Positions 6,595 to 18,000 of a stretch of 64,000 nucleotides of DNA are shown piece by piece; within the stretch, counting starts at the first letter, position 1, and the number at the start of each line of letters is the position of its first letter. Below the pieces are notes generated by a model. It worked only from the letters and a program-made list of their open reading frames with translations, was not told where the DNA came from and did not search any database. Both the position numbers and the translations under genes were made by a program. The stretch lies in assembly GCF_017676385.1 (NCBI RefSeq), contig NZ_JAFFZN010000019.1, positions 1 through 64,000 on the forward strand. Reading direction: 5' to 3'. The stretch comes from Streptomyces spirodelae. GTDB lineage: Bacteria; Actinomycetota; Actinomycetes; Streptomycetales; Streptomycetaceae.

Positions 6595-8760
6595 GTGAGC
6601 AGGGGCGATGGGAACGGTGAAGGGGGCTCGCAGCGGCATGCGCCGGAGCAGCTCGCGCTGATCCGGGAGACCGTGCGGGAGCGCAAGGAGCGGCAGCCCA
6701 GGGCCAAGCCGCGTACTTGGCGGGGCGCCGAGATGGCCGAGCGGCTGCCGGTGGCGCGGGTGCTGGTGGACAAAGGGCTGGTCCATCTCGACCGGTACTT
6801 CGACTACGCCGTCCCCGCGGCGATGGACGAGGAGGCCCAGCCCGGGGTGCGGGTCCGAGTGCGCTTCGGGGCGGGGGAGCGCGAGGGGCGCCGCGAGGGA
6901 GGCGGGCTCATCAACGGGTTCATCGTGGAGCGGCGGGCCGACACCGACTTCACCGGGCGGCTCGCGCCCATCGCCCAGGTGCTGTCGCCCGAACCGGTGC
7001 TTACGCCGCAACTGCTGCAGCTGTGCCGTGCGGTGGCCGACCGGTACGCGGGCTCGCTGGCCGACGTGGTGCAGCTCGCCGTGCCGCCGCGCCGGGCGAA
7101 GGCGGAGAAGCAGCCCTCGCAGCGCCGCCCGGCCAAGCCGCCGGTGCCCGAACCCGGTGGGTGGGAGCGCTACCCGGACGGCCCGGCCTTTCTGCGGGCG
7201 CTCGCCGAGAAGGCCGCGCCCCGCGCGGTGTGGACGGCGCTGCCCGGCCCCGGCGGCTGGGCCGACGAACTGGCCCGCGCGATGGCCACCACCCTCGCGA
7301 CGGGCCGGGGCGCCCTGGCGGTGCTGCCCGACGGGAAGTCGGCGGCGCGGGTGGACGCCGCGCTCACCGCACTCGTCGGCGAGGGGCAGCATGTGCTGCT
7401 GACGGCGGACGCCGGGCCGGAGCCGCGCTACCGGCGCTGGCTGGCCGTCAGCCGGGGCGCCGTGCGGGCCGTCGTGGGGACCCGAGCCGCGATGTTCGCA
7501 CCCGTGCGCCGTCTGGGCCTCGCCGCGATCTGGGAGGACGGGGACAGCAGCCACAGCGAGGAGCGGGCGCCGCAGCCGCACGCCCGCGAAGTACTGCTCC
7601 AGCGTGCGGTCACCGAGCAGGCCGCGTTCCTGCTGGGCGCCCACAGCTGCACCGTGGAGGCGGCGCAGCTCGTGGAGTCCGGTTTCGCCCGGCCGTTGGC
7701 CGCCGACCGGGACACCGTGCGGGCGGTGATGCCCCGGGTCCGTACGGCGGCCGAGGGGGACGAGGGGCGGGACCCGGCGGCGCGCAGCGCCCGGCTGCCG
7801 AGCCTGGCCTGGCGCACCGCGCGGGAGGCGCTGGTGCGCGGACCGGTGCTGGTGCAGGTGCCCCGCCGCGGCTATGTGCCACGGCTGGTGTGCGAGCGGT
7901 GCCGGGAGCCGGCGCGCTGCACGCACTGCTCGGGTCCGCTGGAGGCGGCGGGCGAGGGCACCGCGCTGCGCTGCGGCTGGTGCGCCAGGGAGGTACCGCA
8001 GTGGCGCTGCCCGATGTGCTCGGGGACGCGGCTGCGGGGCAGCGTCATCGGTGCCCGCAGGACGGCCGAGGAGCTGGGGCGGGCATTTCCCTCGGTGCCC
8101 ATCCGGACGTCGGGCGGTGCGCACGTGCTGGAGTCGGTGCCGGACCGTCCCGCGCTGGTCGTCGCCACGCCGGGTGCCGAGCCGGTGCCCGAGGGGGAGG
8201 CGGGGTACGCGGCCGCGCTGCTGCTCGACGGCTGGGCGCTGCTGAGCCGCCCCGATCTGCGGTCCGGTGAGGAGGCCCTGCGCCGCTGGCTGGGCGCCGC
8301 CTCGCTGGTGCGGCCGCAGGGCGAGGGTGGCAGCGTGGTGGTGGTCGCGGAGGAGTCGATGCGGCCGGTGCAGGCCCTGGTTCGCTGGGACCCGGCGGGG
8401 CACGCGCTGCGGGAGCTGGCCGACCGCGCGGAGCTCGGCTTTCCGCCGGTGTCCCGGATGGCCGCGGTCACCGGCTCCCCGGAGGCGGTCGCCGGACTGC
8501 TGGCCGCGGCCGGGGACGCCGGACTGCCTGAGGAAGCACAGGTGTTGGGCCCTGTGCCGCTTCCCGTGCCGGAGCCGGGCCGCCCCCGCAACCCGGGCGA
8601 CCCGCCGCCCGGCGAGCTGTGGGAGCGGGCGCTGGTGCGGGTGCCACGCGGCAGCGGCGCGGCGCTGGCAGCGGCGCTGAAGACGGCTCAGGTGGGCCGC
8701 TTGACCCGGCGGGAGGGGCCCATCGCCCATGTACGGATCGACCCGCTCGATATCGGCTGA
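6595..8760 (+). CDS. priA: Probable replication restart protein PriA (helicase-motif-poor actinobacterial form)
   Basis: 721 aa, GTG start; the N-terminus (PEQLALIRETVRERK) matches the usual actinobacterial start. The 3'-DNA-binding domain (about 55-150, ARVLVDKGLVHLDRYFDYAVP) is intact. The zinc-binding cysteines of the primosome core are present: CERC, CTHC, CGWC and CPMC within about residues 430-482. Walker A and the DEXH box are not recognisable; WEDGDSSHSE stands where DEEH would be. Actinobacterial PriA proteins are known to have lost helicase residues, so this one probably works as a fork-binding loader rather than a motor. It lies in the conserved order with fmt and rsmB downstream. 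Confidence 0.92.
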   Translation: MSRGDGNGEGGSQRHAPEQLALIRETVRERKERQPRAKPRTWRGAEMAERLPVARVLVDKGLVHLDRYFDYAVPAAMDEEAQPGVRVRVRFGAGEREGRREGGGLINGFIVERRADTDFTGRLAPIAQVLSPEPVLTPQLLQLCRAVADRYAGSLADVVQLAVPPRRAKAEKQPSQRRPAKPPVPEPGGWERYPDGPAFLRALAEKAAPRAVWTALPGPGGWADELARAMATTLATGRGALAVLPDGKSAARVDAALTALVGEGQHVLLTADAGPEPRYRRWLAVSRGAVRAVVGTRAAMFAPVRRLGLAAIWEDGDSSHSEERAPQPHAREVLLQRAVTEQAAFLLGAHSCTVEAAQLVESGFARPLAADRDTVRAVMPRVRTAAEGDEGRDPAARSARLPSLAWRTAREALVRGPVLVQVPRRGYVPRLVCERCREPARCTHCSGPLEAAGEGTALRCGWCAREVPQWRCPMCSGTRLRGSVIGARRTAEELGRAFPSVPIRTSGGAHVLESVPDRPALVVATPGAEPVPEGEAGYAAALLLDGWALLSRPDLRSGEEALRRWLGAASLVRPQGEGGSVVVVAEESMRPVQALVRWDPAGHALRELADRAELGFPPVSRMAAVTGSPEAVAGLLAAAGDAGLPEEAQVLGPVPLPVPEPGRPRNPGDPPPGELWERALVRVPRGSGAALAAALKTAQVGRLTRREGPIAHVRIDPLDIG

Positions 8761-8887
8761 GCACCCGACCGCGCGGGGCGCTGCGCCGTGGCCGGCGTGT
8801 CTGCACCGTGCCGGCGCTACGGGCACCATGCTGGGCCAGCGCCTTGCGCCCAGGGCCCAGCGCCCCACGCGCCCCGCGTCGGGAGGG

Positions 8888-9556
8888 CTAGCCGTTGCGG
8901 GGGGACGGCAGCGCGCCGGGGCGCTGCTCCCGCGCTTCGCGGCGCGAGTCGTACGGCTGCGCCGGGCCCGGCTGCTGTGGGGGGATCGCGCGGGCGGCGG
9001 GCACCGCGGGCGTCCGGGGCGCCGTCGCCGAGCCGGGAGCCGTGGGGAGGGCGCGGGCGGCAGCGGCGGGAACGGACTCGGGCTGCCGGGGTCCGCCCTC
9101 GGGCTGCCTGGGCACCCCCGAGGCGGTCGACGGGGCCGGAGCGGCCGCCGGGGCTGATGGAGCCGAAGGGGAGGTCTCCGCGCTCTCGGGCGCGTTCCGG
9201 GCGCTGCCGCGCCGTGCAGAACCGTACCTGCGGTGCACGGCCTGCTTGGTGACGCCCAGGGCCGACCCCACGGCGTCCCAGGAGAAGCCGAGCGAGCGGT
9301 CGAAGTCCACCGCCGCGGTGACCAGCGTCTCGACGCTGTCGCGTAGTTCCTGGGCGAGCCTGACGGTCGGCGCCGGAGCGCGGCCGTAGACGACGAAGCC
9401 CGCGGAAGGGCCGGTGCGCCGTGGGCGATAGACGTTGCCCAACTGCGCGGTGAGGGTGCGCAGCGCGTCCACCTGCCGGCGGACCCGCTCGATGTCCCGC
9501 ACCAGAAGGTGCAGGCTTGCCCGCGCCTGGGCGTCGTGGGTTGCGTGGTCGGCCAT
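8888..9556 (-). CDS. Actinobacterial HTH protein with Pro/Ala-rich tail
   Basis: 222 aa. The first about 115 residues are conserved-looking: a helical segment ([23 protein letters not shown]), then an [25 protein letters not shown], with an invariant-looking [14 protein letters not shown] helix pair. The remaining half is disordered Pro/Ala/Gln. The ATG at 9556 follows GAGAGG; an upstream ATG lacks a binding site. Function unknown; probably a small DNA-binding regulator. Convergent with priA and divergent from fmt. Confidence 0.75.
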   Translation of the reverse strand: MADHATHDAQARASLHLLVRDIERVRRQVDALRTLTAQLGNVYRPRRTGPSAGFVVYGRAPAPTVRLAQELRDSVETLVTAAVDFDRSLGFSWDAVGSALGVTKQAVHRRYGSARRGSARNAPESAETSPSAPSAPAAAPAPSTASGVPRQPEGGPRQPESVPAAAARALPTAPGSATAPRTPAVPAARAIPPQQPGPAQPYDSRREAREQRPGALPSPRNG

Positions 9557-9976
9557 GAAGAAGCCTCTCGGACCGGCTGACATGGGGGTGTTCAGCTGTG
9601 GTGCTGGATGGGGTGACTGGCTGTGGGAAAAGGGGGGCGAGGCCGCGGTGCGCGATGGGCGGGGCGGCACTCGGTTCGGTCAATCTGACTTGACCAACGC
9701 CGCGATGGGCTCTCTGGTCACGCTGCGGGGGCGCGGAAGGAGCACCGACAGGGCGCGCGGGGGCCCGCACGCCCCCTCGGACAGCGAGGTCGCGCTGACC
9801 GTAAACTGGCTGCCTTTCCGCGCTTTCCGGGATTCCGGGCTCGGACTCCGGCTTCGGACTCGGGCTCGGGCTTTCGGCTCCGGGCCTCCGGCTCCGGCCG
9901 TCGGGGCTCCCGGTCCCGGGCGCCGGTGTTTCCGTGTTTCCCGCACTTCCCACGGGTGAGAGGTAGTTCGCCACTG
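9557..9976. other. Divergent intergenic region with inverted repeat
   Basis: 420 bp between the HTH gene and fmt. GGTCAA-tctgac-TTGACC at 9678-9695 is a perfect 6-bp inverted repeat and could be an operator for the divergent HTH gene or part of a -35 region. Positions 9835-9905 are low-complexity (repeated ctccgg/ggctcgg words). No convincing coding region is seen. Confidence 0.5.
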
Positions 9977-10924
9977 ATGAGGCTCGTCTTCGCAGGTACC
10001 CCCGAGGTCGCCGTCCCCGCGCTCGACACCCTGATCGCCTCCGAACGGCACGAGGTCGCCGCCGTGGTCACCCGGCCCGACGCCCGTGCGGGGCGCGGCA
10101 GGCGCCTGGTGCCCAGCCCGGTGGCCCAGCGGGCAGAGGAGGAAGGCATCGAGATCCTCAAGCCCACCCGCCCCAGGGACGAGGACTTCCTGACGCGGCT
10201 GCGCGAGATCGGGCCCGACTGCTGCCCCGTCGTCGCCTACGGTGCGCTGCTGCCCCGCGTCGCGCTGGACGTACCGGCCAAGGGCTGGGTGAACCTGCAC
10301 TTCTCGCTGCTGCCCGCCTGGCGCGGCGCGGCGCCGGTGCAGCACGCGCTGCTGGCAGGGGACGAGATGAGCGGGGCGACGACCTTCCTGATCGAGGAGG
10401 GGCTGGACTCGGGACCTGTCTACGGGGTGGTGACCGAACAGGTGCGGCCCAGGGACACCAGCGGCGATCTGCTCACCCGGCTCGCCTTCGCGGGCGCCGG
10501 GCTGCTGGCAGCCACCATGGACGGCATCGACGACGGCACGCTGCAGGCGGTGCCGCAGCCGGAGGAGGGCGTCTCGCTCGCCCCGAAGATCACGGTGGAG
10601 GACGCCAGGATCGACTGGACGGCGCCGGCCCTGCGCGTGGACCGGGTGGTGCGGGCGTGCTCGCCGGCTCCCGGCGCGTGGACCGAGTTCCGCGGGGAGC
10701 GACTGAAGGTCCGCTCGCTCATGCCCGCGGCGGACGCGGGCCCCGAAGAGCTGCCGCCCGGGCAGCTGCGGGTCGGCAAGAACGCGGTGCACGTCGGTAC
10801 GGGCTCCCACCCGGTGGAGCTGGAGTGGGTGCAGCCGCAGGGCAAGAAGCCGATGCGGGCCGCCGACTGGGCCCGCGGCACCCGTATCGAGGAGGGCGCC
10901 CGCTTCGACGCCCCAGCTGTCTGA
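9977..10924 (+). CDS. fmt: Methionyl-tRNA formyltransferase
   Basis: 315 aa, normal length. It formylates Met on initiator tRNA with 10-formyl-THF. The N-terminus [15 protein letters not shown] is the family start. The folate/catalytic region [17 protein letters not shown] (Asn and His of the active site) is intact, followed by [14 protein letters not shown]. The C-terminal OB-like tRNA-binding domain is about residues 205-315. The ATG at 9977 is chosen because [10 protein letters not shown] is the conserved beginning. It is followed after 179 bp by rsmB, as usual in Streptomyces. Confidence 0.96.
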   Translation: MRLVFAGTPEVAVPALDTLIASERHEVAAVVTRPDARAGRGRRLVPSPVAQRAEEEGIEILKPTRPRDEDFLTRLREIGPDCCPVVAYGALLPRVALDVPAKGWVNLHFSLLPAWRGAAPVQHALLAGDEMSGATTFLIEEGLDSGPVYGVVTEQVRPRDTSGDLLTRLAFAGAGLLAATMDGIDDGTLQAVPQPEEGVSLAPKITVEDARIDWTAPALRVDRVVRACSPAPGAWTEFRGERLKVRSLMPAADAGPEELPPGQLRVGKNAVHVGTGSHPVELEWVQPQGKKPMRAADWARGTRIEEGARFDAPAV

Positions 10925-11057
10925 GCCCCCGGTTGCTGCCGGAGCCCTCGGTTCCGCGTACGAGCCGTGTGGGCGCCCCGGACGAGATACGAGACCCGGT
11001 TGACCGTCCGCCGCCCCGGCCCGCATGACCCGTGACCGGCTCCGGGCAGCGGGGTCG

Positions 11058-11063
11058 TAGGGT
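11058..11063 (+). promoter_or_regulatory. Possible -10 box upstream of rsmB
   Basis: TAGGGT lies 40 bp before the rsmB start, with a TGACC-containing -35-like stretch about 20 bp further up. This would give a short leader containing the GGAG ribosome binding site. Weak evidence. Confidence 0.3.
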
Positions 11064-11103
11064 GGAGGTCTCGAAACCCCCATCTTGCGGAGCACCTTCA
11101 CCT

Positions 11104-12585
11104 GTGAGCACTCAACCCCGCCGGGGCGGCAACCGCCGGGGCGGCAACCGGTACCGGCGTCCGCGCAAGGACCCCGTCCGCATCCTCGCTTTCGAGGCGC
11201 TGCGCGCGGTGGACGAGCGGGACGCCTACGCCAACCTGGTACTGCCGCCGCTGCTGCGGAAGGCCCGCGAGAAGGACCCTGCCGACGGCGGCCTCGACGC
11301 GCGGGACGCCGCGCTGGCGACCGAGCTGGTGTACGGCACCCTGCGCAGGCAGGGCACCTACGACGCGATCCTCGCCGAGTGCGTCGACCGGCCGCTGCGC
11401 GAGGTGGACCCGCCCGTGCTCGACGTGCTCTCGCTCGGTGCCCACCAGCTTCTGGGCACCCGCATCCCGCAGCACGCCGCGGTCAGCGCCACGGTCGAGC
11501 TGGCCCGCGTGGTGCTGGGGGACGGCCGGGCCAAGTTCGTCAACGCGGTGCTGCGGCGGGTCACGGCCGACGATCTGGACGGCTGGCTGGACCGGATCGC
11601 ACCGCCCTACGACGAGGACCCCGAGGAGCACCTCGCGCTGCGTCACGCACACCCCCGCTGGGTGGTCTCCGCGCTGTGGGACGCGCTCGGAGGCGGGCGC
11701 AAGGACATCACAGCGCTGCTGGAGGCCGACAACGAGCGGCCCGAGGTCACCTTGGTCGCCCGCCCCGGCCGGGCCACCGTCGAGGAGCTGAGCGCGGAAG
11801 CGGACCGCACCGGAAGGACGGCGCCGGGCCGCTGGTCACCGTACGCGGTACGGCTGGCCGAGGGCGGCGAGCCCGGGGCGCTGGACGCGGTACGCGAGGG
11901 CAGGGCCGGGGTGCAGGACGAGGGCAGCCAGCTTGTGGCGCTCGCCCTGGCGGAGGCGCCGCTGGAGGGTGCCGACGAGCGCTGGCTGGACTCCTGTGCG
12001 GGGCCGGGCGGCAAGGCGGCCCTGCTGGGCGCGCTGGCGGCCGAGCGGGGCGCGGCGCTGCTGGCGTCCGAGAAGCAGCCGCACCGGGCCCGGCTCGTTG
12101 CACGCGCTCTGGAGGGGAACCCGGGACCGTGGGCGGTCGTCGCCGCGGACGGTACCCGGCCCGCCTGGGCGCCCGGCAGTTTCGACCGGGTCCTGGTCGA
12201 TGTGCCCTGCACCGGGCTGGGAGCGCTGCGGCGCAGGCCCGAGGCGCGCTGGCGGCGCACCCCTGAGGACCTGGCGGGGTTCGCGCCGTTGCAGCGGGGA
12301 CTGCTGCGGCAGGCGCTTCAGGCGGCACGGGTCGGCGGCGTGGTGGCGTATGTGACCTGCTCGCCGCATCTGGCCGAGACCCGTGCAGTGGTGGACGACG
12401 TACTGCGCGGGCTGACGAAGGAGCGGGAGACCGCGGAGCCGGGGACGCCGGCCGCGGAGCGGGTGGACGCGCGCCCGCTGCTGCCGGGCGTGCCGGATCT
12501 GGGGGAGGGCCCCGACATCCAGCTGTGGCCGCATCTGCACGGCACCGACGCGATGTATCTGGCGCTGCTGCGCCGTACCGCGTGA
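11104..12585 (+). CDS. rsmB: 16S rRNA (cytosine-C5) methyltransferase RsmB
   Basis: 493 aa. N-terminal NusB-like RNA-binding domain (about 20-160) and C-terminal SAM methyltransferase (about 230-493). Catalytic cysteines are visible: C369 in [18 protein letters not shown] and C419 in [11 protein letters not shown]. The SAM loop is DSCAGPGGK. It methylates a cytosine of 16S rRNA (C967 in E. coli numbering). The N-terminus has an [10 protein letters not shown] basic repeat, common in actinobacteria. The GTG at 11104 follows GGAG; the longer extension is not supported. rpe follows after 34 bp. Confidence 0.95.
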   Translation: MSTQPRRGGNRRGGNRYRRPRKDPVRILAFEALRAVDERDAYANLVLPPLLRKAREKDPADGGLDARDAALATELVYGTLRRQGTYDAILAECVDRPLREVDPPVLDVLSLGAHQLLGTRIPQHAAVSATVELARVVLGDGRAKFVNAVLRRVTADDLDGWLDRIAPPYDEDPEEHLALRHAHPRWVVSALWDALGGGRKDITALLEADNERPEVTLVARPGRATVEELSAEADRTGRTAPGRWSPYAVRLAEGGEPGALDAVREGRAGVQDEGSQLVALALAEAPLEGADERWLDSCAGPGGKAALLGALAAERGAALLASEKQPHRARLVARALEGNPGPWAVVAADGTRPAWAPGSFDRVLVDVPCTGLGALRRRPEARWRRTPEDLAGFAPLQRGLLRQALQAARVGGVVAYVTCSPHLAETRAVVDDVLRGLTKERETAEPGTPAAERVDARPLLPGVPDLGEGPDIQLWPHLHGTDAMYLALLRRTA

Positions 12586-12619
12586 TCACCTCGAACACCC
12601 ACACGGAATACTGGTAGTC

Positions 12620-13312
12620 ATGGCTCAGATCAACCCCAGCATCCTGTCCGCCGACTTCGCACGCCTCGCCGAGGAGGCGCGGCGCGTCGAAGGCGCCGAC
12701 GGGGCGGCCGGCGCCGACTGGCTGCACGTCGATGTGATGGACAACCACTTCGTGCCCAATCTGACCCTGGGCGTGCCCGTGGTGGAGTCGCTGCGCAAGG
12801 CGACGGACATCCCGCTGGACTGCCATCTGATGATCGAGGAGCCGGACCGCTGGGCGCCCGCCTATGTGGAGGCCGGGGCCGGTTCGGTCACCTTCCACGC
12901 GGAGGCCGCGGCCGCGCCGGTGCGGCTGGCCCGTGAGATCCGTGCCAAGGGAGCGCGCGCCTCGATGGCGCTGAAGCCCGCCACCCCGATCGAGCCGTAC
13001 GAGGACCTGCTGCCCGAGCTGGACATGCTGCTGGTGATGACGGTGGAGCCGGGCTTCGGCGGGCAGGCGTTCCTGGACATCATGCTGCCGAAGATCCGCA
13101 GGACGCGGCAGCTCATCGACAAGCACGGCCTCGAGATGTGGCTGCAGGTCGACGGCGGCGTCTCGGCCTCCACCATCGAGCGCTGCGCCGAGGCGGGCGC
13201 CGATGTGTTCGTCGCGGGTTCGGCCGTCTACGGCGCGGACGATCCGGCGGCAGCCGTCCGCGCGCTGCGGCGGCAGGCCGAGGAAGCGGCGGGGTCGGGC
13301 CGGGAGGGCTGA
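12620..13312 (+). CDS. rpe: Ribulose-phosphate 3-epimerase
   Basis: 230 aa TIM barrel, full length. It interconverts D-ribulose 5-phosphate and D-xylulose 5-phosphate in the pentose phosphate pathway. The typical signatures are [10 protein letters not shown] at the start, [13 protein letters not shown] (metal-binding His and catalytic Asp), the [10 protein letters not shown] segment, VEPGFGGQ, and the C-terminal VDGGV (second catalytic Asp) and AGSAVYG (phosphate-binding) loops. An AATACT hexamer (12607-12612) lies 7 nt before the ATG, so a leaderless promoter is possible. It lies between rsmB and a SorC-type regulator. Confidence 0.96.
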   Translation: MAQINPSILSADFARLAEEARRVEGADGAAGADWLHVDVMDNHFVPNLTLGVPVVESLRKATDIPLDCHLMIEEPDRWAPAYVEAGAGSVTFHAEAAAAPVRLAREIRAKGARASMALKPATPIEPYEDLLPELDMLLVMTVEPGFGGQAFLDIMLPKIRRTRQLIDKHGLEMWLQVDGGVSASTIERCAEAGADVFVAGSAVYGADDPAAAVRALRRQAEEAAGSGREG

Positions 13313-13421
13313 GGTGAACGCTGGGTGACCGCGGTCACACACGTCAGGGGATCTGCAAGGATGAACGCGCGGCGCGACTGTGCCGAGAGCGCGGACACGG
13401 CAAGACAGTGAGGTGAGAGCG

Positions 13422-14444
13422 GTGTCGTCGGGGCGAGCCACGCGAATGGGACCCGCCGAACTCATGCAGGCTGCGGCGATGGCGCGCCGCTTCTACCTGG
13501 AGGGCAAATCCAAGATCCAGATCGCTGACGAGTTCGGGGTGAGCCGCTTCAAGGTGGCCCGGGTTCTGGAGACAGCGCTCGAACGTGACCTGGTGCGCAT
13601 CGAGATCCGGGTACCCGCCGAGCTGGACGCCGAGCGTTCGGACGCGCTGCGCGCCCGCTTCGGGCTGCGGCACGCGGTCGTCGTCGAGTCGCCCACCGAG
13701 GCAGTGGACGACGCGGCGGACCCGGAGAACCTCGGCGAGGTCGCCGCGGATCTGCTCGGCGAGCTGGTGACCGACGGCGACGTGCTGGGGCTGGCCTGGG
13801 GCCGCTCCACCATCCACATGGCAACCGCGCTACGCCAGTTGCCGCCCTGCACGGTCGTACAACTGACGGGGGTGTACGACGCCGGAACGGCCGACCGCGG
13901 CTCGGTCGAGGCCGTACGGCGGGCGGCCGAGGTGGCCGGGGGCGAGGCGCACCCCATCTACGCGCCGATGCTGCTCCCGGACAGCGCCACGGCGGCCGCG
14001 CTGCGCAGCCAGACCGGCATCGCACGCGCCTTCGAGTACTTCGACAAGGTGACCGTCGCCGCCGTCTCCATCGGCTCCTGGGAGCCGGGCATCTCCACGG
14101 TGCACGACATGCTCAGCGACAAGGAGCGCGACCACTACTCGTCACTCGGGGTGGCCGCCGAGATGTCGGCCCACCTGTTCGACGCGCAGGGCCGGCGGAT
14201 CGGCCGCGACCTGGGGGAGCGCTGCATCACCGTGGAGGCCGAGCGGCTGCGCCGGATTCCGGAGGTCGTCGCCATCGCCGGGGGGCACCGCAAGGCGGCG
14301 GCCATCGGTGCCGTGCTCCGCTCCGGCCTGGTCACCAGCCTGGTCACGGACACGGCGGCCGCCGACTGGCTGCTGAACGAGGAACAGCCGGGCCCCCGTC
14401 CGGCGTTGGAGCGTACGGACCCGGACAGCACCGCCGCTTCGTAG
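13422..14444 (+). CDS. SorC/DeoR-type sugar-binding transcriptional regulator
   Basis: 340 aa. N-terminal HTH (about 10-60): AARRFYLEGKSKIQIADEFGVSRFKVARVLE-like pattern, with MAMARRFYL preceding. The large C-terminal sugar-phosphate-binding domain has family marks: GLAWGRS, VQLTGVYD, and VVAIAGGHRKAAAIGAVL near the end. Such regulators sense phosphorylated sugars. Placement behind rpe suggests control of pentose metabolism. The GTG at 13422 is preceded by AGGTGAG with a 4-nt gap and is preferred over the upstream GTG codons. Confidence 0.88.
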   Translation: MSSGRATRMGPAELMQAAAMARRFYLEGKSKIQIADEFGVSRFKVARVLETALERDLVRIEIRVPAELDAERSDALRARFGLRHAVVVESPTEAVDDAADPENLGEVAADLLGELVTDGDVLGLAWGRSTIHMATALRQLPPCTVVQLTGVYDAGTADRGSVEAVRRAAEVAGGEAHPIYAPMLLPDSATAAALRSQTGIARAFEYFDKVTVAAVSIGSWEPGISTVHDMLSDKERDHYSSLGVAAEMSAHLFDAQGRRIGRDLGERCITVEAERLRRIPEVVAIAGGHRKAAAIGAVLRSGLVTSLVTDTAAADWLLNEEQPGPRPALERTDPDSTAAS

Positions 14445-14484
14445 CGGTTCGCGTCCCGGAAGGTTCTCAGAAGGGCAGCACGCC

Positions 14485-14961
14485 ATGACGACCAAGAGCA
14501 CCAAGCTGCCAGGGCTCGGCAAGCAGTACGACATCACCACCCGCTCCGGCCGGCACATGTCGGTGGTGGCGCACCAGGACGGTCGCCGGTTCCTCGGCTT
14601 CTACCGGGAGGACGACCCGGATGCCTGTGAGGCGACGGTGCCACTCGACAAGGAGGAGGCCGCCTCACTCGCCGAGATCCTCGCGCCGGGCGAGAATCCC
14701 AGGCTGGGGACGTGCGAGATGGAGATCGACCTGGTCACCGTCCGGATCCCGATGTCCGGTCAGTCGCCGTTCAGCGGAGAACCCCTCGGCGCGACCCGGG
14801 CCAGGACCCGCACCGGTGCCTCGATCGTCGCCGTGCTGCGCCGTACCGGTGCCGTTCCCTCGCCGGGCCCCGACTTCCGCCTGGAGGCGGGCGACACCCT
14901 GGTCGCGGTCGGCACCCGGGAGGGTGTGGAGGAGCTCACCCGGATCATCGCCGGTACCTGA
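14485..14961 (+). CDS. KhtT-like regulatory subunit (TrkA-C domain) of K+/H+ antiporter
   Basis: 158 aa, soluble. The N-terminal half (about 1-70) is unlike a Rossmann fold, so this is not a full KTN protein. The C-terminal half (about 80-158) is a TrkA-C domain: EIDLVTVRIP...SIVAVLRRTGAVPSPGPDFRLEAGDTLVAVGTREGVEELTRII, the RCK_C pattern that binds a nucleotide. The gene ends 39 bp before the antiporter, the same pairing as KhtT/KhtU of Bacillus subtilis. The product is expected to gate the transporter in response to ligand or pH. Confidence 0.88.
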   Translation: MTTKSTKLPGLGKQYDITTRSGRHMSVVAHQDGRRFLGFYREDDPDACEATVPLDKEEAASLAEILAPGENPRLGTCEMEIDLVTVRIPMSGQSPFSGEPLGATRARTRTGASIVAVLRRTGAVPSPGPDFRLEAGDTLVAVGTREGVEELTRIIAGT

Positions 14962-15000
14962 CCCGGCCCAGGCAGCCGCTGGACAACTGAAAGGGCCTTT

Positions 15001-16275
15001 GTGCACGACACCACCGTTCTGCTGATCGAGCTCGGCGCCGTCATTCTGGGCCTGGGGCTGGTGGGCCGCTTCGCGGGCCGGATCGGGCTCTCCCCCATCC
15101 CGCTGTACCTGCTGGGCGGCCTTGCCTTCGGACACGGCGGCTTCTTCCCGCTGACCGCCAGCGAAGAGTTCATCCAAGTCGGCGCGGAGATCGGGGTGAT
15201 CCTGCTCCTGCTGCTGCTCGGCTTGGAGTACAGCGCTTCGGAGCTGGTGACCAGCTTGAAGACCCAGTACCCGTCCGGGCTCGTGGACTTCGCGCTGAAC
15301 GCGGTGCCGGGCGCGGTGGCCGCCGTGCTGCTGGGCTGGGGGCCGGTGGCGGCCGTCGCGCTGGCCGGTGTCACCTGGATCTCCTCGTCCGGTGTGATCG
15401 CCAAGGTGCTCACCGACCTGGGCAGGCTGGGCAACAGGGAGACCCCCGTCATCCTGGGTGTGCTGGTGATCGAGGACCTGTCCATGGCCCTCTACCTGCC
15501 GCTGCTGACGGCGCTGGTGGCCGGGCTCGGTGTGGCGGGCACCAGCCTGACGATGGTCGTCGCGGTAGGCAGTGCGGGCCTCGTGCTGTTCGTGGCGCTG
15601 CGGTTCGGCCGCCACATCAGCCGCGCCGTCAGCTCCGACACCCCCGAGATGCTGCTGCTCGTCGTCTTCGGGCTGACCCTGCTGATCGCCGGTATCGCAG
15701 CCAAGCTCCAGGTCTCCGCGGCTGTCGGGGCCTTTCTGGTGGGTATCGCGCTGTCGGGGGAGACGGCGGAGAACGCGCGCAGCCTGCTGACCCCGCTGCG
15801 CGACCTGTTCGCCGCCGTGTTCTTCGTCTTCTTCGGGCTCAACACCGAGCCGGCCGAGATCCCGCCGGTGCTGCTGCCCGCGCTGGCGCTGGCGGTCGTC
15901 ACCGTCGTCACCAAGGTGATCACCGGCTGGTACGCGGCGGGCCGCGCCGGGGTGGGGAGCAAGGGAAGACTGCGTGCGGGCGGGGCGCTGGTGGCACGTG
16001 GCGAGTTCTCCATCGTCATCGCGGGGCTCGCCGCGGGCACCGATCCACGGATCACTCCGCTGGCGACCGCGTATGTGATGATCCTGGTGATCTTCGGGCC
16101 GCTGACAGCGCGCTGGGCGGAGCCCGTCGTACGGAATCTCAAGGGCCTGGCCGACACCCGTCGTACGCGCCGGGAGGCCGGGCCCACGGACGGTGCCCGG
16201 CACGAGGACACCGCGGCCCGGCCAGGGGAGCGCACCCCGGACGACCAGGCGGCGGGCGCCGGCCACTCGCCATAG
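15001..16275 (+). CDS. CPA2-family cation/proton antiporter (KhtU/KefB-like)
   Basis: 424 aa, about 12 membrane helices. CPA2 traits: LGLGLVGRFAGRIGLSPIPLYLLGG in the first helices, LLLLGLEYSASEL, GVTWISSSGVIAKVL, LVIEDLSMALYLP (the family's acidic ED/ND pair region), LQVSAAVGAFLVGIALS, and ALVARGEFSIVIAGLA. It exports K+ (or Na+) for H+. GTG start with a GAAAGGG-like site 8 nt upstream. The charged cytoplasmic tail (last 50 residues) has no TrkA-N domain, matching the separate regulatory subunit just upstream. Confidence 0.9.
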   Translation: MHDTTVLLIELGAVILGLGLVGRFAGRIGLSPIPLYLLGGLAFGHGGFFPLTASEEFIQVGAEIGVILLLLLLGLEYSASELVTSLKTQYPSGLVDFALNAVPGAVAAVLLGWGPVAAVALAGVTWISSSGVIAKVLTDLGRLGNRETPVILGVLVIEDLSMALYLPLLTALVAGLGVAGTSLTMVVAVGSAGLVLFVALRFGRHISRAVSSDTPEMLLLVVFGLTLLIAGIAAKLQVSAAVGAFLVGIALSGETAENARSLLTPLRDLFAAVFFVFFGLNTEPAEIPPVLLPALALAVVTVVTKVITGWYAAGRAGVGSKGRLRAGGALVARGEFSIVIAGLAAGTDPRITPLATAYVMILVIFGPLTARWAEPVVRNLKGLADTRRTRREAGPTDGARHEDTAARPGERTPDDQAAGAGHSP

Positions 16276-16345
16276 TCGGCCACCCGTCGTGCCTCTGCCC
16301 CAGCAGGCGGTCACCCTTCGCCACCGGCCACCCCGGAGTGCGTAA

Positions 16346-17872
<1,527 letters not shown>

Positions 17873-17916
17873 CCTCCCCGCACACCAGCCGGTGACCCCA
17901 CCGCCGCTCCACCACG

Positions 17917-17950
17917 CCGGCGCCGCGCCCCGCACGGGGTGCGGCGCCGG
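17917..17950 (+). terminator. Strong hairpin terminator after guaB1
   Basis: CCGGCGCCGC-G-CCCC-gcac-GGGG-T-GCGGCGCCGG: a continuous 15-bp stem with a four-base loop, starting 45 nt after the guaB1 stop. No U tract, as is usual for high-GC actinobacteria. It ends 50 nt before the next gene. Confidence 0.85.
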
Positions 17951-18000
17951 TTGCGCAACTGCCCTTCCTCGGGCGCCCGTTGCATGATCGGATAGCGCCC

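Noticed and set aside
6401-6598. 65-aa ORF overlapping the TetR stop codon (ATGA)
   Set aside because: Low-complexity product with no recognisable domain, and it runs into the priA start; coupling overlap alone is too weak.
6043-8868. Long antisense ORF through priA
   Set aside because: Antisense frame of a clear gene; product is a Pro/Arg/Ala-rich string typical of high-GC shadow frames.
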